Under the pieces are notes generated by a model that saw nothing but the letters and a program-made list of their open reading frames with translations, was not told where the DNA came from and did no database searches. From Morella rubra (taxonomy: Eukaryota > Streptophyta > Magnoliopsida > Fagales > Myricaceae): a stretch of DNA of 64,000 nt. Positions 30,658 through 42,714 of this stretch are shown here, one piece after another. The DNA is taken from NCBI GenBank assembly GCA_003952965.2, contig CM025849.1, positions 18,627,321 through 18,691,320 on the forward strand. The letters run 5' to 3'. How positions within the stretch are numbered: position 1 is the stretch's first letter; every line of letters begins with the position of its first letter. A program made the translations under genes and the position numbers.

Positions 30658-31767
30658 AAAAAGGGAGTAGAAGACTCCATTCAGCAGCTAACTGTTAGCC
30701 TACAACAGTTTATGCAAAGTCAAGCCACGATCAACAACCAAAACTCACAGGCCATTAACGACATCAGAGGAACTCTTACTAGAGTAACCACTACTTTGAG
30801 TAACCAAGAGAAGGGCAAATTCCCAACTCAACCCCAACCCAATCCACAAGGGCAAAGTCAACTATCTCAGAATAATGGTGAAGGGGATAATGTGAAAACA
30901 GTGAAAGCCATTACAACTTTGAGGAGTGGTAAGGTTGTGGATATCCCTGCCCATAGTGCAGGAAGTTCAGGTAAAAAAACTAAACCCCCTCTAGTTAGTG
31001 GTGAGTCAAGCACTTTAGATTCAAATAATGATGCATGTCCCATACCTACACCTTTTCCACATCGTTTGCTTTCTTTGCATAAAGAAAAACAGCATACTGA
31101 AATCCTAGAAATTTTTAAGCAAGCTGGGATTAACATTCCACTTCTTGATGCTATTAAACAAATTCTTGCTTATGCTAAGTTTCTAAAAGATTTATGCACT
31201 GTGAAATGCAAACTAAGTGTGCAGAAAAAAGCTTTCCTCACTGAGCAAGTTAGTGCCATTATTCAAAATCACACACCACCTAAGTACAAGGATCCTGGGT
31301 CACCTACTATTTCATGTGTCATTGGAAATTCTAAGATTGGTCAGGCCTTGTTAGACTTAGGTTCGGGGGTTAATTTGCTACCTTATAGTGTGTATGAACA
31401 ATTGGGACTAGGGGAATTAAAGGCCACTTCAATCATTTTGCAGCTTGCCGATAGATCTATAAAAATTCCTAAGGGTATTGTTGAAGACGTCTTGGTCCAA
31501 GTAGATAAATTTTATTACCCTGTGGATTTTGTGGTATTGGATATGAAGTTGTCAGCCCATTCAAATTCTTCACCACCAGTGATTTTAGGAAGACTATTCC
31601 TAGCAACTTCTAATGCCATAATTAATTGTAGGAGTGGTGTTTTAAAGTTGAGTTTTGGGAATATGACTTTAGAACTGAATATCTTTAATTTGTGCAGGCA
31701 ACCCCAAGAACTTGAAGACATACAGGAAGTCAATGCATTGGAATCCTTGCTGAAAATCCTTTGTTAA
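30658..31767 (+). CDS. Athila gag C-terminus and aspartic protease
   Basis: The frame of gag continues after the TAG for about 370 codons. A Gln-rich stretch (SQATINNQNSQAINDIRGTL) and TTLRSGKVVD lead to the protease: QALLDLGSGVNLLPYSVYEQ at about 31347-31400, LQLADRSIKIPKGIVEDV, FVVLDM and PPVILGRLFLATSNAIINC. Athila proteases typically carry DLG at the active site in place of DTG, as here. It ends at TAA 31767 after a frame change near 31748, where the family sequence shifts. The protease would cut gag-pol. Confidence 0.82.
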   Translation, partial: KKGVEDSIQQLTVSLQQFMQSQATINNQNSQAINDIRGTLTRVTTTLSNQEKGKFPTQPQPNPQGQSQLSQNNGEGDNVKTVKAITTLRSGKVVDIPAHSAGSSGKKTKPPLVSGESSTLDSNNDACPIPTPFPHRLLSLHKEKQHTEILEIFKQAGINIPLLDAIKQILAYAKFLKDLCTVKCKLSVQKKAFLTEQVSAIIQNHTPPKYKDPGSPTISCVIGNSKIGQALLDLGSGVNLLPYSVYEQLGLGELKATSIILQLADRSIKIPKGIVEDVLVQVDKFYYPVDFVVLDMKLSAHSNSSPPVILGRLFLATSNAIINCRSGVLKLSFGNMTLELNIFNLCRQPQELEDIQEVNALESLLKILC

Positions 31768-31870
31768 ATTACAATTGTGATGAACACTGGGAGGATTTCG
31801 AAGACTCCTGGATACGATTGAGTCTACTAATCAATTTTCTTCTATTTGTGCTGCAGAAAATTCAAATGAG

Positions 31871-32740
31871 ATGCAGTGGAAGCTCAAATTTGAGCCACTA
31901 CGGGCACTACAAGACTCAGCACAACCCTCCAATGAAAAGACTCCAATGTTGGAGTTAAAGCCATTGCCATTGGAGCTGAAATACGCCTACCTTGGACCAG
32001 AAAAATCATTCCCAGTAGTTATTTCTGCACTGTTGACCCCTGATCAAGAGAGTAAGTTGCTGGAAATTTTGGCACAACACAAATCAGCCATTGGCTGGTC
32101 CATTGCTGACATCAAAGGTATAAGTCCTCTTATTTGTACACATAGGATATATTTAGAAGAGGACTTGAAACCTTCTAGAGAGATGCAAAGGAGACTAAAC
32201 CCCACAATGAAAGAAGTGGTAAAAAAAGAAGTCTTGAAACTATTAGACATAGGCATCATCTACCCCATTGCTGACAGTAAATGGGTTAGCCCTATCCAAG
32301 TTGTCCCAAAAAAATCTGGTATAACTGTGGTGGAAAATAACAAGGGAGAGTTAGTGCCTACTAGAGAGACCACAGGCTGGAGGATGTGTGTAGATTATAA
32401 GAAATTAAATGCTGCCTCTAGGAAGGACCATTTCCCTTGCCTTTCCTTGACCAGATTTTAGAAAAAGTGGCGGGGCATGAATACTATTGTTTTTTAGATG
32501 GCTTCTCTGGCTACTATCAAATAGAAATAGCCCATGAGGATCAAGAGAAGACTACCTTCACTTGTCCTTTTGGGACTTTTGCCTTCAAAAGAATGCCATT
32601 TGGGCTATGCAATGCCCGGCCACTTTTCAGAGATGTATGCTAAGCATTTTCAGCGACTTGATTGAGGACATTGTTGAGGTTTTCATGGATGATTTTTCAG
32701 TCTTTGGGAAAACATTTGATGCATGTTTGTCTAATTTATA
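31871..32740 (+). pseudogene. Athila reverse transcriptase, fingers and palm
   Basis: The RT begins in the frame at 31871 (LELKPLPLELKYAYLGPE, then VKKEVLKLLDIGIIYPIADS and WVSPIQVVPKKSG, WRMCVDYKKLNAASRKDHFP). A one-base change near 32447 shifts to the next piece (DGFSGYYQIEIAHEDQEKTT, FAFKRMPFGLCNA), and another near 32625 leads to the catalytic FMDDFSVFG (32684-32710). A stop (TAG) follows at about 32740, where foreign sequence begins. At least two frameshifts make it non-functional. Confidence 0.85.
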
Positions 32741-32925
32741 GTTAGCACAAGTTGTTTTTTTCAATCCAACAATTTGAATAAGAAATTAGTTAAGAAGAAA
32801 AACAAAATTGCTGTTAAAAATTGGAAAAAAAATTTTGGTCATTTCATTGTGACAACAACAACTTGGGGGCATATTTTTTATCTGTCAATAAATTGGTATA
32901 GAGGTAGATAGGGGCATAGAGGTAG
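32741..32925. other. AT-rich insertion or replacement inside RT
   Basis: Between SNL (end of the palm) and GIEVDKAKIDLISNLP (32913 onward) about 185 bp of A/T-rich sequence replaces the RT segment that should link palm and thumb. It contains TAGAGGTAGATA twice (about 32897 and 32918), where the real RT sequence resumes, so slippage or filler repair at the right edge is likely. No terminal inverted repeat was seen. Confidence 0.6.
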
Positions 32926-33420
32926 ATAAAGCTAAAATAGACTTAATTTCAAATTTGCCTGTGCCTAAAAATGTGAAAGATGTTAGATCTTTTTTAGGGC
33001 ATGCTGGTTTTTACAGAAGGTTCATAAAGAATTTTAGTTTTATCTCTAAGCCTCTTTGTCAACTTTTAATGCATGATGTAAAGTTTGAATGGACCAAAGA
33101 GTGTCAAAATTGCTTTGATCAGCTGAAAACATTTCTCACCACTGCACCTATCATTCAGCCCCCTGACTGGTCACTCTTTTGAAATAATGTGTGATGCAAG
33201 TGACTTTGCTGTAGGGGCTGCGCTTGGACAGCGAAGAGATAAACTGCCATTTGTGATATACTATGCTAGTAAGACATTAAATGCGGCCCAAAAGAATTAT
33301 TCTGCCACAGAAAAAGAATTATTGGCTATAGTCTTTGCATTGGATAAGTTTAGATCATATCTTCTTGGTTCACTTGTCATCATATTTACTGATCATGCAG
33401 CTTTGAAATTCTTATTGTAA
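32926..33420 (+). pseudogene. Athila RT thumb and RNase H
   Basis: The sequence starts with VPKNVKDVRSFLGHAGFYRR (thumb/connection), then FIKNFSFISKPLCQLL. RNase H follows: MCDASDFAVGAALGQRRDKL, YYASKTLNAAQKNYSATEKE, LLAIVFALDKFRSYL and FTDHAALKFLL with acidic active-site residues. A frame change near 33183 and a stop at 33418-33420 interrupt it; family sequence resumes just after ([15 protein letters not shown]). Confidence 0.82.
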
Positions 33421-34904
33421 AAAAATGACACCAAACCGAGGCTGATAAGGTGGATACTCCTATTACAAGAATTTGATCTTACAATAAAAGACAAAAAGGG
33501 AGTGGAAAATGTGGTGGCAGATCATCTTTCTCGACTTACACCTGAAGTTTCTGAGCAACTTCCTTTAATTTCTGATTATTTTCTTGATGAACAATTATTT
33601 TCAATTGAAACTTTACCATGGTATGCTGACATTGTGAATTTCCTGGTTACAGGAAAAACTCCACCTCATTGGAATGCTCAAGACATAAAAAGGTTGAAAG
33701 CTGAAGCTAAGTATTTCTTTTATGATGACCCCTACCTTTTTAAGTACTGTTCAGATCAAATCATTAGGAAGTGTGTGCCTAATAGTGAGATTTCTGGTGT
33801 CTTAAATTTTTTCCATACAGAAGCTTGTGGTGGGCATTTTTCAGCCCACAAAACAGTGGCTAAAATTCTTCAAAGTGGATTTTATTGGCCAACTATGTTC
33901 AAGGATGCTTTTAGTTTTTGTAAAGCTTGTGCACCTTGTCAAAAATTAGGAGGAATCACTAGGAGAAACATGATGCCTATGCAACCTATACTAGTGATTG
34001 AAATTTTTGATTGTTGGGGAATAGATTTTATGGGACCATTTCCTTCGTCTTATGCCTATTTATACATTTTGCTTGCTGTTGATTATGTTTCTAAGTGGGT
34101 TGAGGCAGTCCCTTGCAAATCTAATGACCATCAAGTCGTTTTTAAAATTTTTTGAAAGAAAACATTTTTGCAAGGTTCGGCATGCCAAAAGCCATAATAA
34201 GTGATAATGGTACCCACTTTTGTAACAAGCATTTTTCGGCCTTAATGAGGAAGTATGGTATCCATCACAAAATCTCTACTCCCTATCACCCTCAAACCAA
34301 TGGACAAGCTGAACTAGCAAATAGGGAAATTAAAAACATCCTTGAGAAAACAGTTAGCCCTAACAAGAAAGATTGGTCTTTGAGATTGTCTGATGCCTTG
34401 TGGGCTTATAGAACAGCTTTTAAAACCATTTTGGGCATGTCTCCATATAGGCTAGTGTATGGGAAGGCTTGTCATTTGCCTGTAGAGTTGGAACATAGGG
34501 CATTTTGGGCCATTAAGCAATGTAATTTCAACACTGATGCTGCTGGTTCTGTGCGAAAATTACAATTGTCTGAGTTGGATGAGTTGAGGATGGATGCCTA
34601 CAACAACTCTAAGTTATCCAAAGAACGAATGAAGAACTTTCATGATAAACACATCCAACGTAAGTCATTTGAACCTAATCAACAAGTGTTATTGTACAAC
34701 TCTCACTTGCATTTGTTCCGGGTAAATTAAGGTCTCGATGGAGTGGGCCTTATGTGGTACAAAATTTTTTCCCCATGGTGCTATAGAGATAATGAACCCT
34801 CTCAATGGTAACATTTTTAAGGTTAATGGTCAAAGGCTCAAGCCTTTCATTTCTAACTTTGCACCTGAGGAATCTTCTCTATATTTGCTTGATCCTAATT
34901 AATA
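33421..34904 (+). pseudogene. Athila integrase
   Basis: The frame 33502-34155 carries VADHLSRL (end of RNase H linker), the zinc domain ([15 protein letters not shown] ... CKACAPCQK) and [12 protein letters not shown] with the first Asp. A frameshift near 34152 leads to the second piece (34152-34730) with [14 protein letters not shown] (second Asp), [17 protein letters not shown] (Glu) and [20 protein letters not shown]. The C-terminal part to about 34904 (SGPYVVQ, NPLNGNIFKVNGQRLKPF) is again shifted. All three catalytic residues are still encoded, but in broken frames. Confidence 0.85.
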
Positions 34905-36040
34905 TGGTTTCTTGATCTGACCATTTTTTTTCTTTGTTTTTAGTTTTTTTTGTTTATTTTTGTTATTTCCTTTGGCTGCACTATTTTCAATGCTATTCAG
35001 GTATTTGTTTTTGCCCTCTTTCCTTCAATCTTTCTTTTACTGCTTGGGTCTTCTTGTCGATGTTTTGCCCCTTAACTGATTTCTTGTATAAATTCTTTCA
35101 TTTCTCTTGCATCATTGCGGACAATGCTACAATCTTGTTGGGGGGAGAATTTATTTTTTTCTGTTTGCACGTCTTAGACTTCTGTTGGTCCACCTTGGGA
35201 AGTGCGGGAAATGAGTTCAAAGCAGACTACAATCTCTATTTTTGAATTTTACATGCCAAAAAAATGATTTGTTGAGGTCATGGAACATGTAGATGTAGTG
35301 CAAATCAGAGTTTAGGTCAAAAGGGACATTTATCCATTTCATTTAGTTGTTAAACCAAGGGAAAAGATGCTAAAAGTTTTGCTAAAACACACACAACACA
35401 TGCCCAGAATACTTAGAAAGACTACATTGGGTCATTATTTGTTGATTTACACTTTGGTTATTTGGGACTCTAATGAACCATATCCTAATGGCTTAGGAAG
35501 AAATTTGAGTGAATTATATGAGAAAAGGGACAAGCCAGGGATAAAAAAAAAAAAAAAAAGACACAATGAAAGAAAAGAAGCGAAATAAGAACAAGTTTTC
35601 TTACATTTGTGTATTAGAAAAGGCTACCTACTACTGGGGTCCTTACTAAATAAGAAAGTATGTACCTTTTAAAGCGTAGTAGCGTGAAAGCCGCCACTAC
35701 AATGGTTTTGAATTAGAGTAAGACCGTGTGGTTATCTCAAATTCACTATTGTGATTGAAACTCGTAATGCCTCTTGGTAGTCAATCTTGGAATTCTATCC
35801 TTATCCCCATACACTTGAAAGAAAGCAAACTCTGTTACATTTAATTCCCTTGGTTGATTAACTCAATGGTGCATAAAACTCTCAGTTGATACTAAAATTC
35901 AGAATTAATCTATCTCTAGTGTTCTTAAACTCAACAAGTTTATTCCATGGCAGGTGAATTTAGGATTTCCTGGAATTATAGTTGGTAGCTCCCTGTTGTT
36001 TGAGTTCATTCACTTTATTTGCTAGAGACTAGCAAAAAGT
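34905..36040 (+). other. Athila 3' spacer without env-like ORF
   Basis: This part of Athila elements often holds an env-like ORF. Here only short unrelated ORFs are present, with T-rich and A-rich runs (an A17 run near 35550), so no env-like gene is supported. A second purine run TTGTTGGGGGGAGAA at about 35137-35151 resembles the polypurine tract at the LTR and may be a duplicate or a central tract. Confidence 0.6.
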
Positions 36041-36053
36041 CAGTTGGGGGGTG
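36041..36053 (+). other. polypurine tract
   Basis: CAGTTGGGGGGTG immediately precedes the 3' LTR start (TGATAAATG). It is G-rich in the manner of Athila elements and primes second-strand synthesis. Confidence 0.8.
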
Positions 36054-37488
36054 TGATAAATGAATATTTTTGTCATTTTTAATACTCTTAACATAGTGGG
36101 TTAAATGAATTTATTTGTTAAATGAAGGGTATTAATTTGACAAAACGATTAACTATTTTTAGCATGTGAAATGACATTTTTACTCCTAATGGGCTTTTGT
36201 TGTTTTTATCATAGATGAAACCCATATGGAAGCCCACCTAAGCCCAAAAAGAAGAATGGTGATGGATTTCGTATGACACTCAGCTATCCATTTGGCCTCT
36301 AAGGCTGAAGTCATTCTTTATCCCTTGCGACTTGTTGAAAGGCAGCGAAACAACTTTGGTTTCCATCTCTTCATTCGGTTCACCAGAGCTACGAGTAGGC
36401 TGATGTTGCCTTACGTGGCACGATTGATTTGGGGACCACATGAAGCAAAGGATGAGAGACGGTTAAGCACAATGGAGAAGGGGGAAACCGTGGCAATGAG
36501 GAGAGACGGTTACGCACAATGGAGAAGGGGGAATCCATGGCAAGGAAAGAGAAAGATCGAAAAAAAGGGGAGTATAAAATCAGAGGGAAATTTCGAGAAA
36601 GGGGCAGTTAGTTTTAGTTTTATTTTTCTGCAACCTCCTACTTTGTTCATACGGGATTTTCCCAAACTTTTAGGGTTTATTTCATTTGGGTATTTTGCAA
36701 GTTAGAGATGATGATGTTTGGCTAAGTTTTACAGCTTGGGTTGCGGTATTTCTTTTGCTTTACATGATTTGCTAGACTTTCTGTTATGTTGATTTCATGC
36801 CTTCATTTGGCTGAGACCGAAAGTTTAAGATGATTGTTTGATAAATCTCTTGCTCTTATTTCTTGTTTTGTTGTTGACACTAGGCACAGCAAAACCTTGA
36901 ATTAATCAAGGATTTTCATCAGCTACGTGTTACATGAATTTGGATTGATGATTAGTGAGGCTACTTTTTCTATTAGGATCTGGCATGATTACTTGAGCCT
37001 AGACTTGCATATTTCATTTTATTAATGCCTCGATTGGATTAATAAGAGAGGAGTAATGCCCAGAAAGGTAGTAAATGGTGGAAGCAATTGATATTTGGAC
37101 CCGTACCCCAAGTGTTTGATAATTTGATTCTGTGAACCTGCTTTATTTTGACTTATGTGCTGGAATATATTTTTGAGTCTTGATAACATTTAAATATCAT
37201 TTAGTATCCTTTGATTTACTCTTCAAAATATCATCACAAACCCGAGTCCCTTCAAGTACAACCATACATTCCAATTTTAATAACTCTTTCACTGTGAATA
37301 TATTCCATTTTGCCTACTGTTTGCATGAACATAAAAACCCAAAAGAATTTTACATAGCATTTCACTTCATCTTATTTCTCGTACATCGCCTTTTTTTTTG
37401 CAATAATTTTTCACAAGTACTTTGATAATCATTTGTTCCTGTGGAATACGATCTTGGACTTATCCTTGTTACAACTTGACACTTCTGC
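36054..37488 (+). mobile_element. 3' LTR of the Athila element, truncated at its right end
   Basis: The LTR starts TGATAAATGAATATT and matches 28197-29224 in blocks. It keeps about 380 bp that both other copies have lost (36740-37115), so it is the most complete LTR. The match stops at ACTTCTGCA (37488), 27 bp short of the inferred LTR end, and no target duplication can be seen. hAT-like sequence follows directly. The TATA box is at 36573-36580. Confidence 0.85.
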
Positions 37489-37536
37489 AAATTATTTTAC
37501 ATTTGCATTGTTTTTTCTTTATTTTCATATGGATAT

Positions 37537-39870
37537 AACACAGTCACGTACACCCATTTCTAAGACTGGATTAGGAAGTCAAATTAGTTACACTTCTAAA
37601 TAGGTAGTAGTGTGGCTACTACACCTTCTCAATCTTGTCCAGCCACTCTTACAGAGAGTATAGAAACAACTGGCAATGATCCACGTGGATTACCACCACT
37701 TCCTCTACTTAAAAAGAGGAAGAACTCACAGGAGTCTCCGGTTTGACAGCACTACACTAAGATTATTGATGAAAATGATGCCATGAATGTTAGAGCTAGT
37801 TGTCACTATTGTAAGAAAGATTTCCCTACCCATCACAAGAAAAATGGGACATCGAGGTTGCGGCAACATTTAGAGTCTTGTGTTTATTATAAGAGGACTT
37901 TAGCGGGTCATGTGGATGTTCGTCAAATGTTGTTGAAGCATGATGCATCGAAGGCGAGCAGTGGTGATGTTAGGGTGATAGGGGTCACTCGTAAGTTTGA
38001 TGAGAAGGCAATTAGGGAGTTGATATCGAGAATGGTCATTATAGATGAATTGTCATTTGTTATGGTTTAGAAGGTCGGGTTTAGGGCATTGATGCATTAT
38101 TTGGAACCTAGGTTTAATATGCCTTCGAGGTATACGTTGATGAGAGATTGTATGACACTGTATTTAAGGGAGAAGATGAAGTTGAAGGAGGGGTTTAGAT
38201 TCAATAAGAATAGAGTGTGTCTCACCATAGATACTTGGACATCAATCCAAAATTATAACTATATGTGTGTGACTAGACACTTTATTGATTCTAATTAGAC
38301 ATTGCATAAGAGAATCTTGTCATTTAAGAGGATCCAAGACCATAAAGCATCAAGTATTTTAAAGGAATTGGAAGAATGTCTGCTTGAATGACAGATTGAG
38401 AGGGTGTTGACTTTTACGGTTGATAATGCATCCTCAAATGATGCAGCAATTGAACAATTCAAAAGAAAACAACTATTTGAAAGTTTAGGTGGTTCAATTT
38501 TGAAGGTTGTGTGTGGCCATGATTATTTACATTTGAGGTGTTCTGCACATATTCTCAACTTGATTGTCTTGGATGGGTTAAAAGATGTGCACAACTCAAT
38601 AGTTAAAGTTCGCAATATGATTAAGTATGTGAAGTCTTCAACCCAAAGGTTAGAAACTTTCAAGAAGACTATTGCAAAAAAAACATTGCATATGCCCAAT
38701 TTTTGAGTCTTGATGTTGTTGCCCGCTGGAACTCCACCTATTTTAGTTAGTGTGGTTGAGAAGTTCCATAAAGCATTTGATCATATGATGATGTTGGATG
38801 GACATTTTGTTATTTATTTGCAAGAGGAGGGGCATGGGAGGCAGGGATTGGGTCCACCTACATTTGAGGATTGAGATGTCATTCGTTACACTATAAAATT
38901 TTTGAAGTTATTCTATGAGGTGACTTTGCAGGTATTGGGATCGAACTTGGCTACCTCTAATGTATTCTTTGAAGAATTGACTAAGATTACTAGGCGTATC
39001 ACCAGGTATAGATCTAGTGGGCAAAGTATTCTTGTGGATATGGCAACAAAAATATAGGCGAAGTCTAATAAGTATTAGGGTGATTTAGAGAAGGTTAATG
39101 GGTTTTTATTCATTGCAGCATTGATTGATTCTCGATACAAGTTGGGGGCGTTGGAGTTTTGGTTCAAGAACCAATTGGGGGAGGCAACGGGGAGGGAGAT
39201 GACAAACAAAATAAAAAGTGTATTTGAGAGATTGTTTACTGAATATAGTAGTGCCTCATCTACTAGGAGTGGTAGTGGTACTACCACTGCTCCTCCTCGT
39301 GCTGTTGTGGATAGCACTGTGCCTATGGTTGATGTTGATGATGATGTTGGAGATTACTTTACTGAATGGAGAGTTTCTCAGAGGATGTTGGAGTCCAAAT
39401 CTGAGATTGAAAGGTATTTATCTGAGGGAGTTGAGGAGGCGAGTCCAACATTTGATATTCTGAATTGGTGGAAGGTGAACACTACGAGGTTTCCAATTCT
39501 TTCTCAGATAGCCCGTGATGTATTGGCAATTCCTATCACCACTGTGCCCTTTGAGTCGATGTTTAGTACTGGAGGACGGATCTTGGATCTTTTCAGGAGT
39601 TCGTTGGCTCCAAAGACTGCAAAAGGACTAATATGTGTTCAGAATTGGTTGAGAGGTGACCCTATTGTGGGACTGGTTGAGGCCCAACTCGAAGTGTCTA
39701 ATAACATAACTGAAGATGAAGAGACTTACAGGCTTGTTTCAGGTAAATTTATTTTTTGGTTAATTCTTGAATTTTGATGCTTGATATAATGTAATCATTA
39801 TAACTTGATGCTCTTATTTCTTAATTATGTAGAGTTGCCTGCTTTGACGATGGAGATCAAGATGGAGTAG
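37537..39870 (+). pseudogene. hAT transposase (BED zinc finger, RNase H-like core, dimerisation domain)
   Basis: Domains in order: BED zinc finger near 37795-37880 (SCHYCKKDFPTHH ... LRQHLESC); the core with VCLTIDTWTSIQNYNYMCVT (about 38215-38275) and TFTVDNASSNDAAIEQF; CSAHILNLIVLDGLKDV; IDSRYKLGALEFWF (39121 onward); and the C-terminal dimerisation domain FDILNWWKVNTTRFPILSQI and VPFESMFSTGGRIL (39450-39600). A final small exon follows an intron (GTAAAT at about 39743 to TATGTAG at 39831) and ends at TAG about 39868. In-frame stops occur at 37744, 38068, 38296, 38389, 38872, 39055 and 39076, plus frameshifts. It resembles the sleeper-like hAT genes of plants but is inactive. Confidence 0.85.
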
Positions 39871-40783
39871 GACACATGTTATTGCACTTGCCTCACCTTG
39901 AGTCTTTTTTTATACTCTTGCATTTGGACAATGTTTGTTTGATGTATCAAGTATGTATAGTGTTGTATTTGAGTAATTTTGTAGACTTGTAGTATGTATT
40001 TGTTGTAGTTTTGTAACTTGTAACTTGTACGTAGTTATTTGGATTAGAAGATAGTCAAATTATGTTTTAGTGTTTTAATTGTGAGAATGATCAATATTGG
40101 GTTACTTCTTATTGGTCATTCTTAAAAAATTGGGACATATAGAAAAAAGGCCATATAATAAGAATCTCCATGATTAAAATTAACTATTATCATGAGGATC
40201 AATAATATGGCCTACATGTCAATATTTAGATACAATTTTCATTATATTATTATATTTATTTCATTATTTGTTTTAGATTTTTAGATAAATTTAAATTTTT
40301 AACCTTAACATTTGATTAAAAAAAAGAAAACAAAGAAAAAATGAGCAATGCAAATGAGCAAATAAAATCCCCATGTTAACTGTTAACACTTAACACGTTT
40401 TGTGCAATTAACATAGGCCAAGACAAGTTGAGAGAATAGGCCTAAAAAGTGGAGAAAATAAGCCATAAAGAGTGGCAAAAAAATGTTGAATGGCCAAAAC
40501 ACATTGTGCACAAAATTTGGCCAAAATATGTTGAAAGAATAGGCCTAAAACGTGAAGAAAATAGGCCAAAAGAAGTGGCCTAGACAGAGAAAATTGAAAA
40601 AAATTGACCCAATAGGCCCAAAAATTTGGCCCAGCGATGATAGCGGGTAACCGGTACCGGTACCACTACCACTGCCACCGCTGAATACTAGTAACCGATG
40701 CCATGGATACCGGTATTAGTGGTAAAAAACGCATAACCGCTCTTGACGGTAACAGCCATCACTATCACCCATACACAGCCCTA
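39871..40783. other. hAT 3' non-coding region
   Basis: AT-rich sequence with repeated AATAGGCC/AAATAAGCC words (40420-40600) leads into the ACCGGTACCGGTACC and CCGGTATTAGTGG cluster. No ORF of interest is present. Confidence 0.5.
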
Positions 40784-42564
40784 AACACAAGTATTCCATC
40801 CTCTCTATGTCCTTGATGCAATGGAATGGACCATCACACGTCAACATCAATAAACATATAAGAAACATATCTTACAAGTTTTGGTTATTTTTTTTAAAAA
40901 AAAAACATTTGTTATTATATTAGTCGTACGACTGCTCTGCACAGATTCCGCTGCTCTGTGTTTTGAAGTTCTAGTGTACAGACCACGCCCATGTTCTTGA
41001 AATATCTCTCATATTTGTTAATCAACTTCCATGACCATCCACTTCAGACCATGGATGCAATGAAATGAACCGTATGATCTCTTCTCAACATAATGGGGCA
41101 ATGGGCCTTCAAGCTAGGGGCTCGGATGTAGAGCGAAAACCGGAGGATTCGCCGTCGACTAACGTCTCTCTCTCTCTTCCTGTCCTTTTACTCAATCAGT
41201 CATTGTCAGGGGTGTTGAAAAGATTCGCTGCCCCCGACTCTTTCTACTTTATGGGGACTGAAACACTGACCCAGACCTCGTGACGTTCGTCACTTTCCGT
41301 TTTGGCTCTTTCGCTCGCTGGCTCACTCGCTACCGACTGGTACACTGCAGACATTATTCCCTATTATTGATTATTCTGTGGCGTCTCGAACTCGCTTTCC
41401 TAATTAATAGATAATAAACCCAAATTCTTCGTATTTTCCTTTTCTTTAACAATTCTCTGTATTTTTTAAGTAATTTTTTTTCTAAGTTATTTTTTTAAGT
41501 GATTTATATAAATTATTTCGTCCAACTTTTGGAGCTTTTGGTGTTCAGTCTCTATCGGCAGTGGGAACATGATCTGGGTGTTATTCGATTCGGATCGGAG
41601 GTGATCGCCTTCTCCATTTGTTACGATTCGATTGGAATATGTTGGACTGAAGTTCAGTTGTTTCGTTTTCTATCTGCGATGTGGAGTTCAGGATTTTGTT
41701 TGGTGGAATGCAATTCTCTGTTTGGTTGCCTAGAAATTGTACCAAAGAACAGGAATTATTTGTTTTTTTTTTTTTCTTATATTTTTGGGGTCTTTCTTGT
41801 TCGGAGTGAATCAGAACTCAGAAGTCACTTTTGAACTGAGGTACTGACATTTTTCAGTATATGAGTAGAGCTTAAATTTGGGAAATCAGTTAATTTTTTG
41901 AGTCTAACATTTCATTTTGGTACATTACCATCCTAGTTCTCATTTCCGTTCGTAATGGAGATCTTTTATGTTTTTTATGTTGATTTTCATTACATTTTTC
42001 ACGCTTACCTTTTGAGGGCATTCAGGTAGAAATGTGCAAAGCTTCATTTCGATTTCTTGACCAGTGATTTGTTTTTAGTAGTTTTTTCAATTCAATTGGC
42101 TTTCTTGTACCTGGCGGATCTTTAGTAGAAAATGTCCGTATTGGTATATTGAACGACGTGTCATTTAATATATCTTAAAGTTCAAAGGGGTATATCCCTG
42201 AGCTGCAATGAATTTTCAGATCTTGTGATTTGTTTTTTGGGGTTTGTCTGTTATGTGCACGACCATGAACGCTTATTGCATATGTGGATTCTAACTTTTT
42301 AATTTGCATACTTTAACTGAAAGCTTTCATTGTTTTTCTTGTCCGATAGAAGCTTCCACGTTGGTTCTAACGTTGAGTTTCTGAATGTGTATGTGACGAG
42401 TTCCTTCAGGTAAAAGGACATCTTGTATTTGCCGTTAGGCGAAAGAGAAGAGAATTGCAGGTAATCTAAGGATCAGTTGGTAATTGATTTTGTTGTTTTG
42501 ATGTTTATTAAAGCTATTCTTTTGGTTTCGATGGGTAAGAAGTGTCCTCTGATGTTTGTTTCAG
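40784..42564 (+). promoter_or_regulatory. promoter and 5' untranslated region of the OTU gene
   Basis: The sequence between the hAT end and the coding exon has no TE domain. A CT-rich run (CTCTCTCTCTCTTCC at about 41165) and pyrimidine-rich stretches near 41390-41470 suggest transcription starting around 41200-41450. At least one 5' UTR intron is likely: the exon with the start codon begins after TTTGTTTCAG (42564). Upstream exon borders cannot be fixed by eye. Confidence 0.5.
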
Positions 42565-42714
42565 AGTGAAGATGCCTATGATGCAACTTACAACGGATTA
42601 CCTATTGCCATTGAATAACTAAAATTACTTCCTTAAGCTCTAATTGCCGAGGTTGTTCTTGGGATTAGACTGGAAGAAAACACATTCTGAGCAAAGAGTT
42701 TGTTTAAATTACTA

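Larger units (their letters stand above)
37489..40783 (+). mobile_element. hAT-superfamily DNA transposon remnant
   Basis: It contains a decayed hAT transposase (separate entry) and a 3' end rich in ACCGGTA/CCGGTACC motifs (40640-40740), the GC-rich subterminal repeats common in plant hATs. The right end looks like ...ATACACAGCCCTA (40783), the reverse complement of a TAGGGCTG-type terminus. The matching left terminus is missing: the sequence starts next to the truncated Athila LTR, so the left end was probably deleted or separated by that insertion. Confidence 0.65.

Noticed and set aside
34934-35588. Possible env-like gene in the 3' spacer of the Athila element
   Set aside because: Only short, T-rich or Lys-rich ORFs with no plausible membrane protein organisation.
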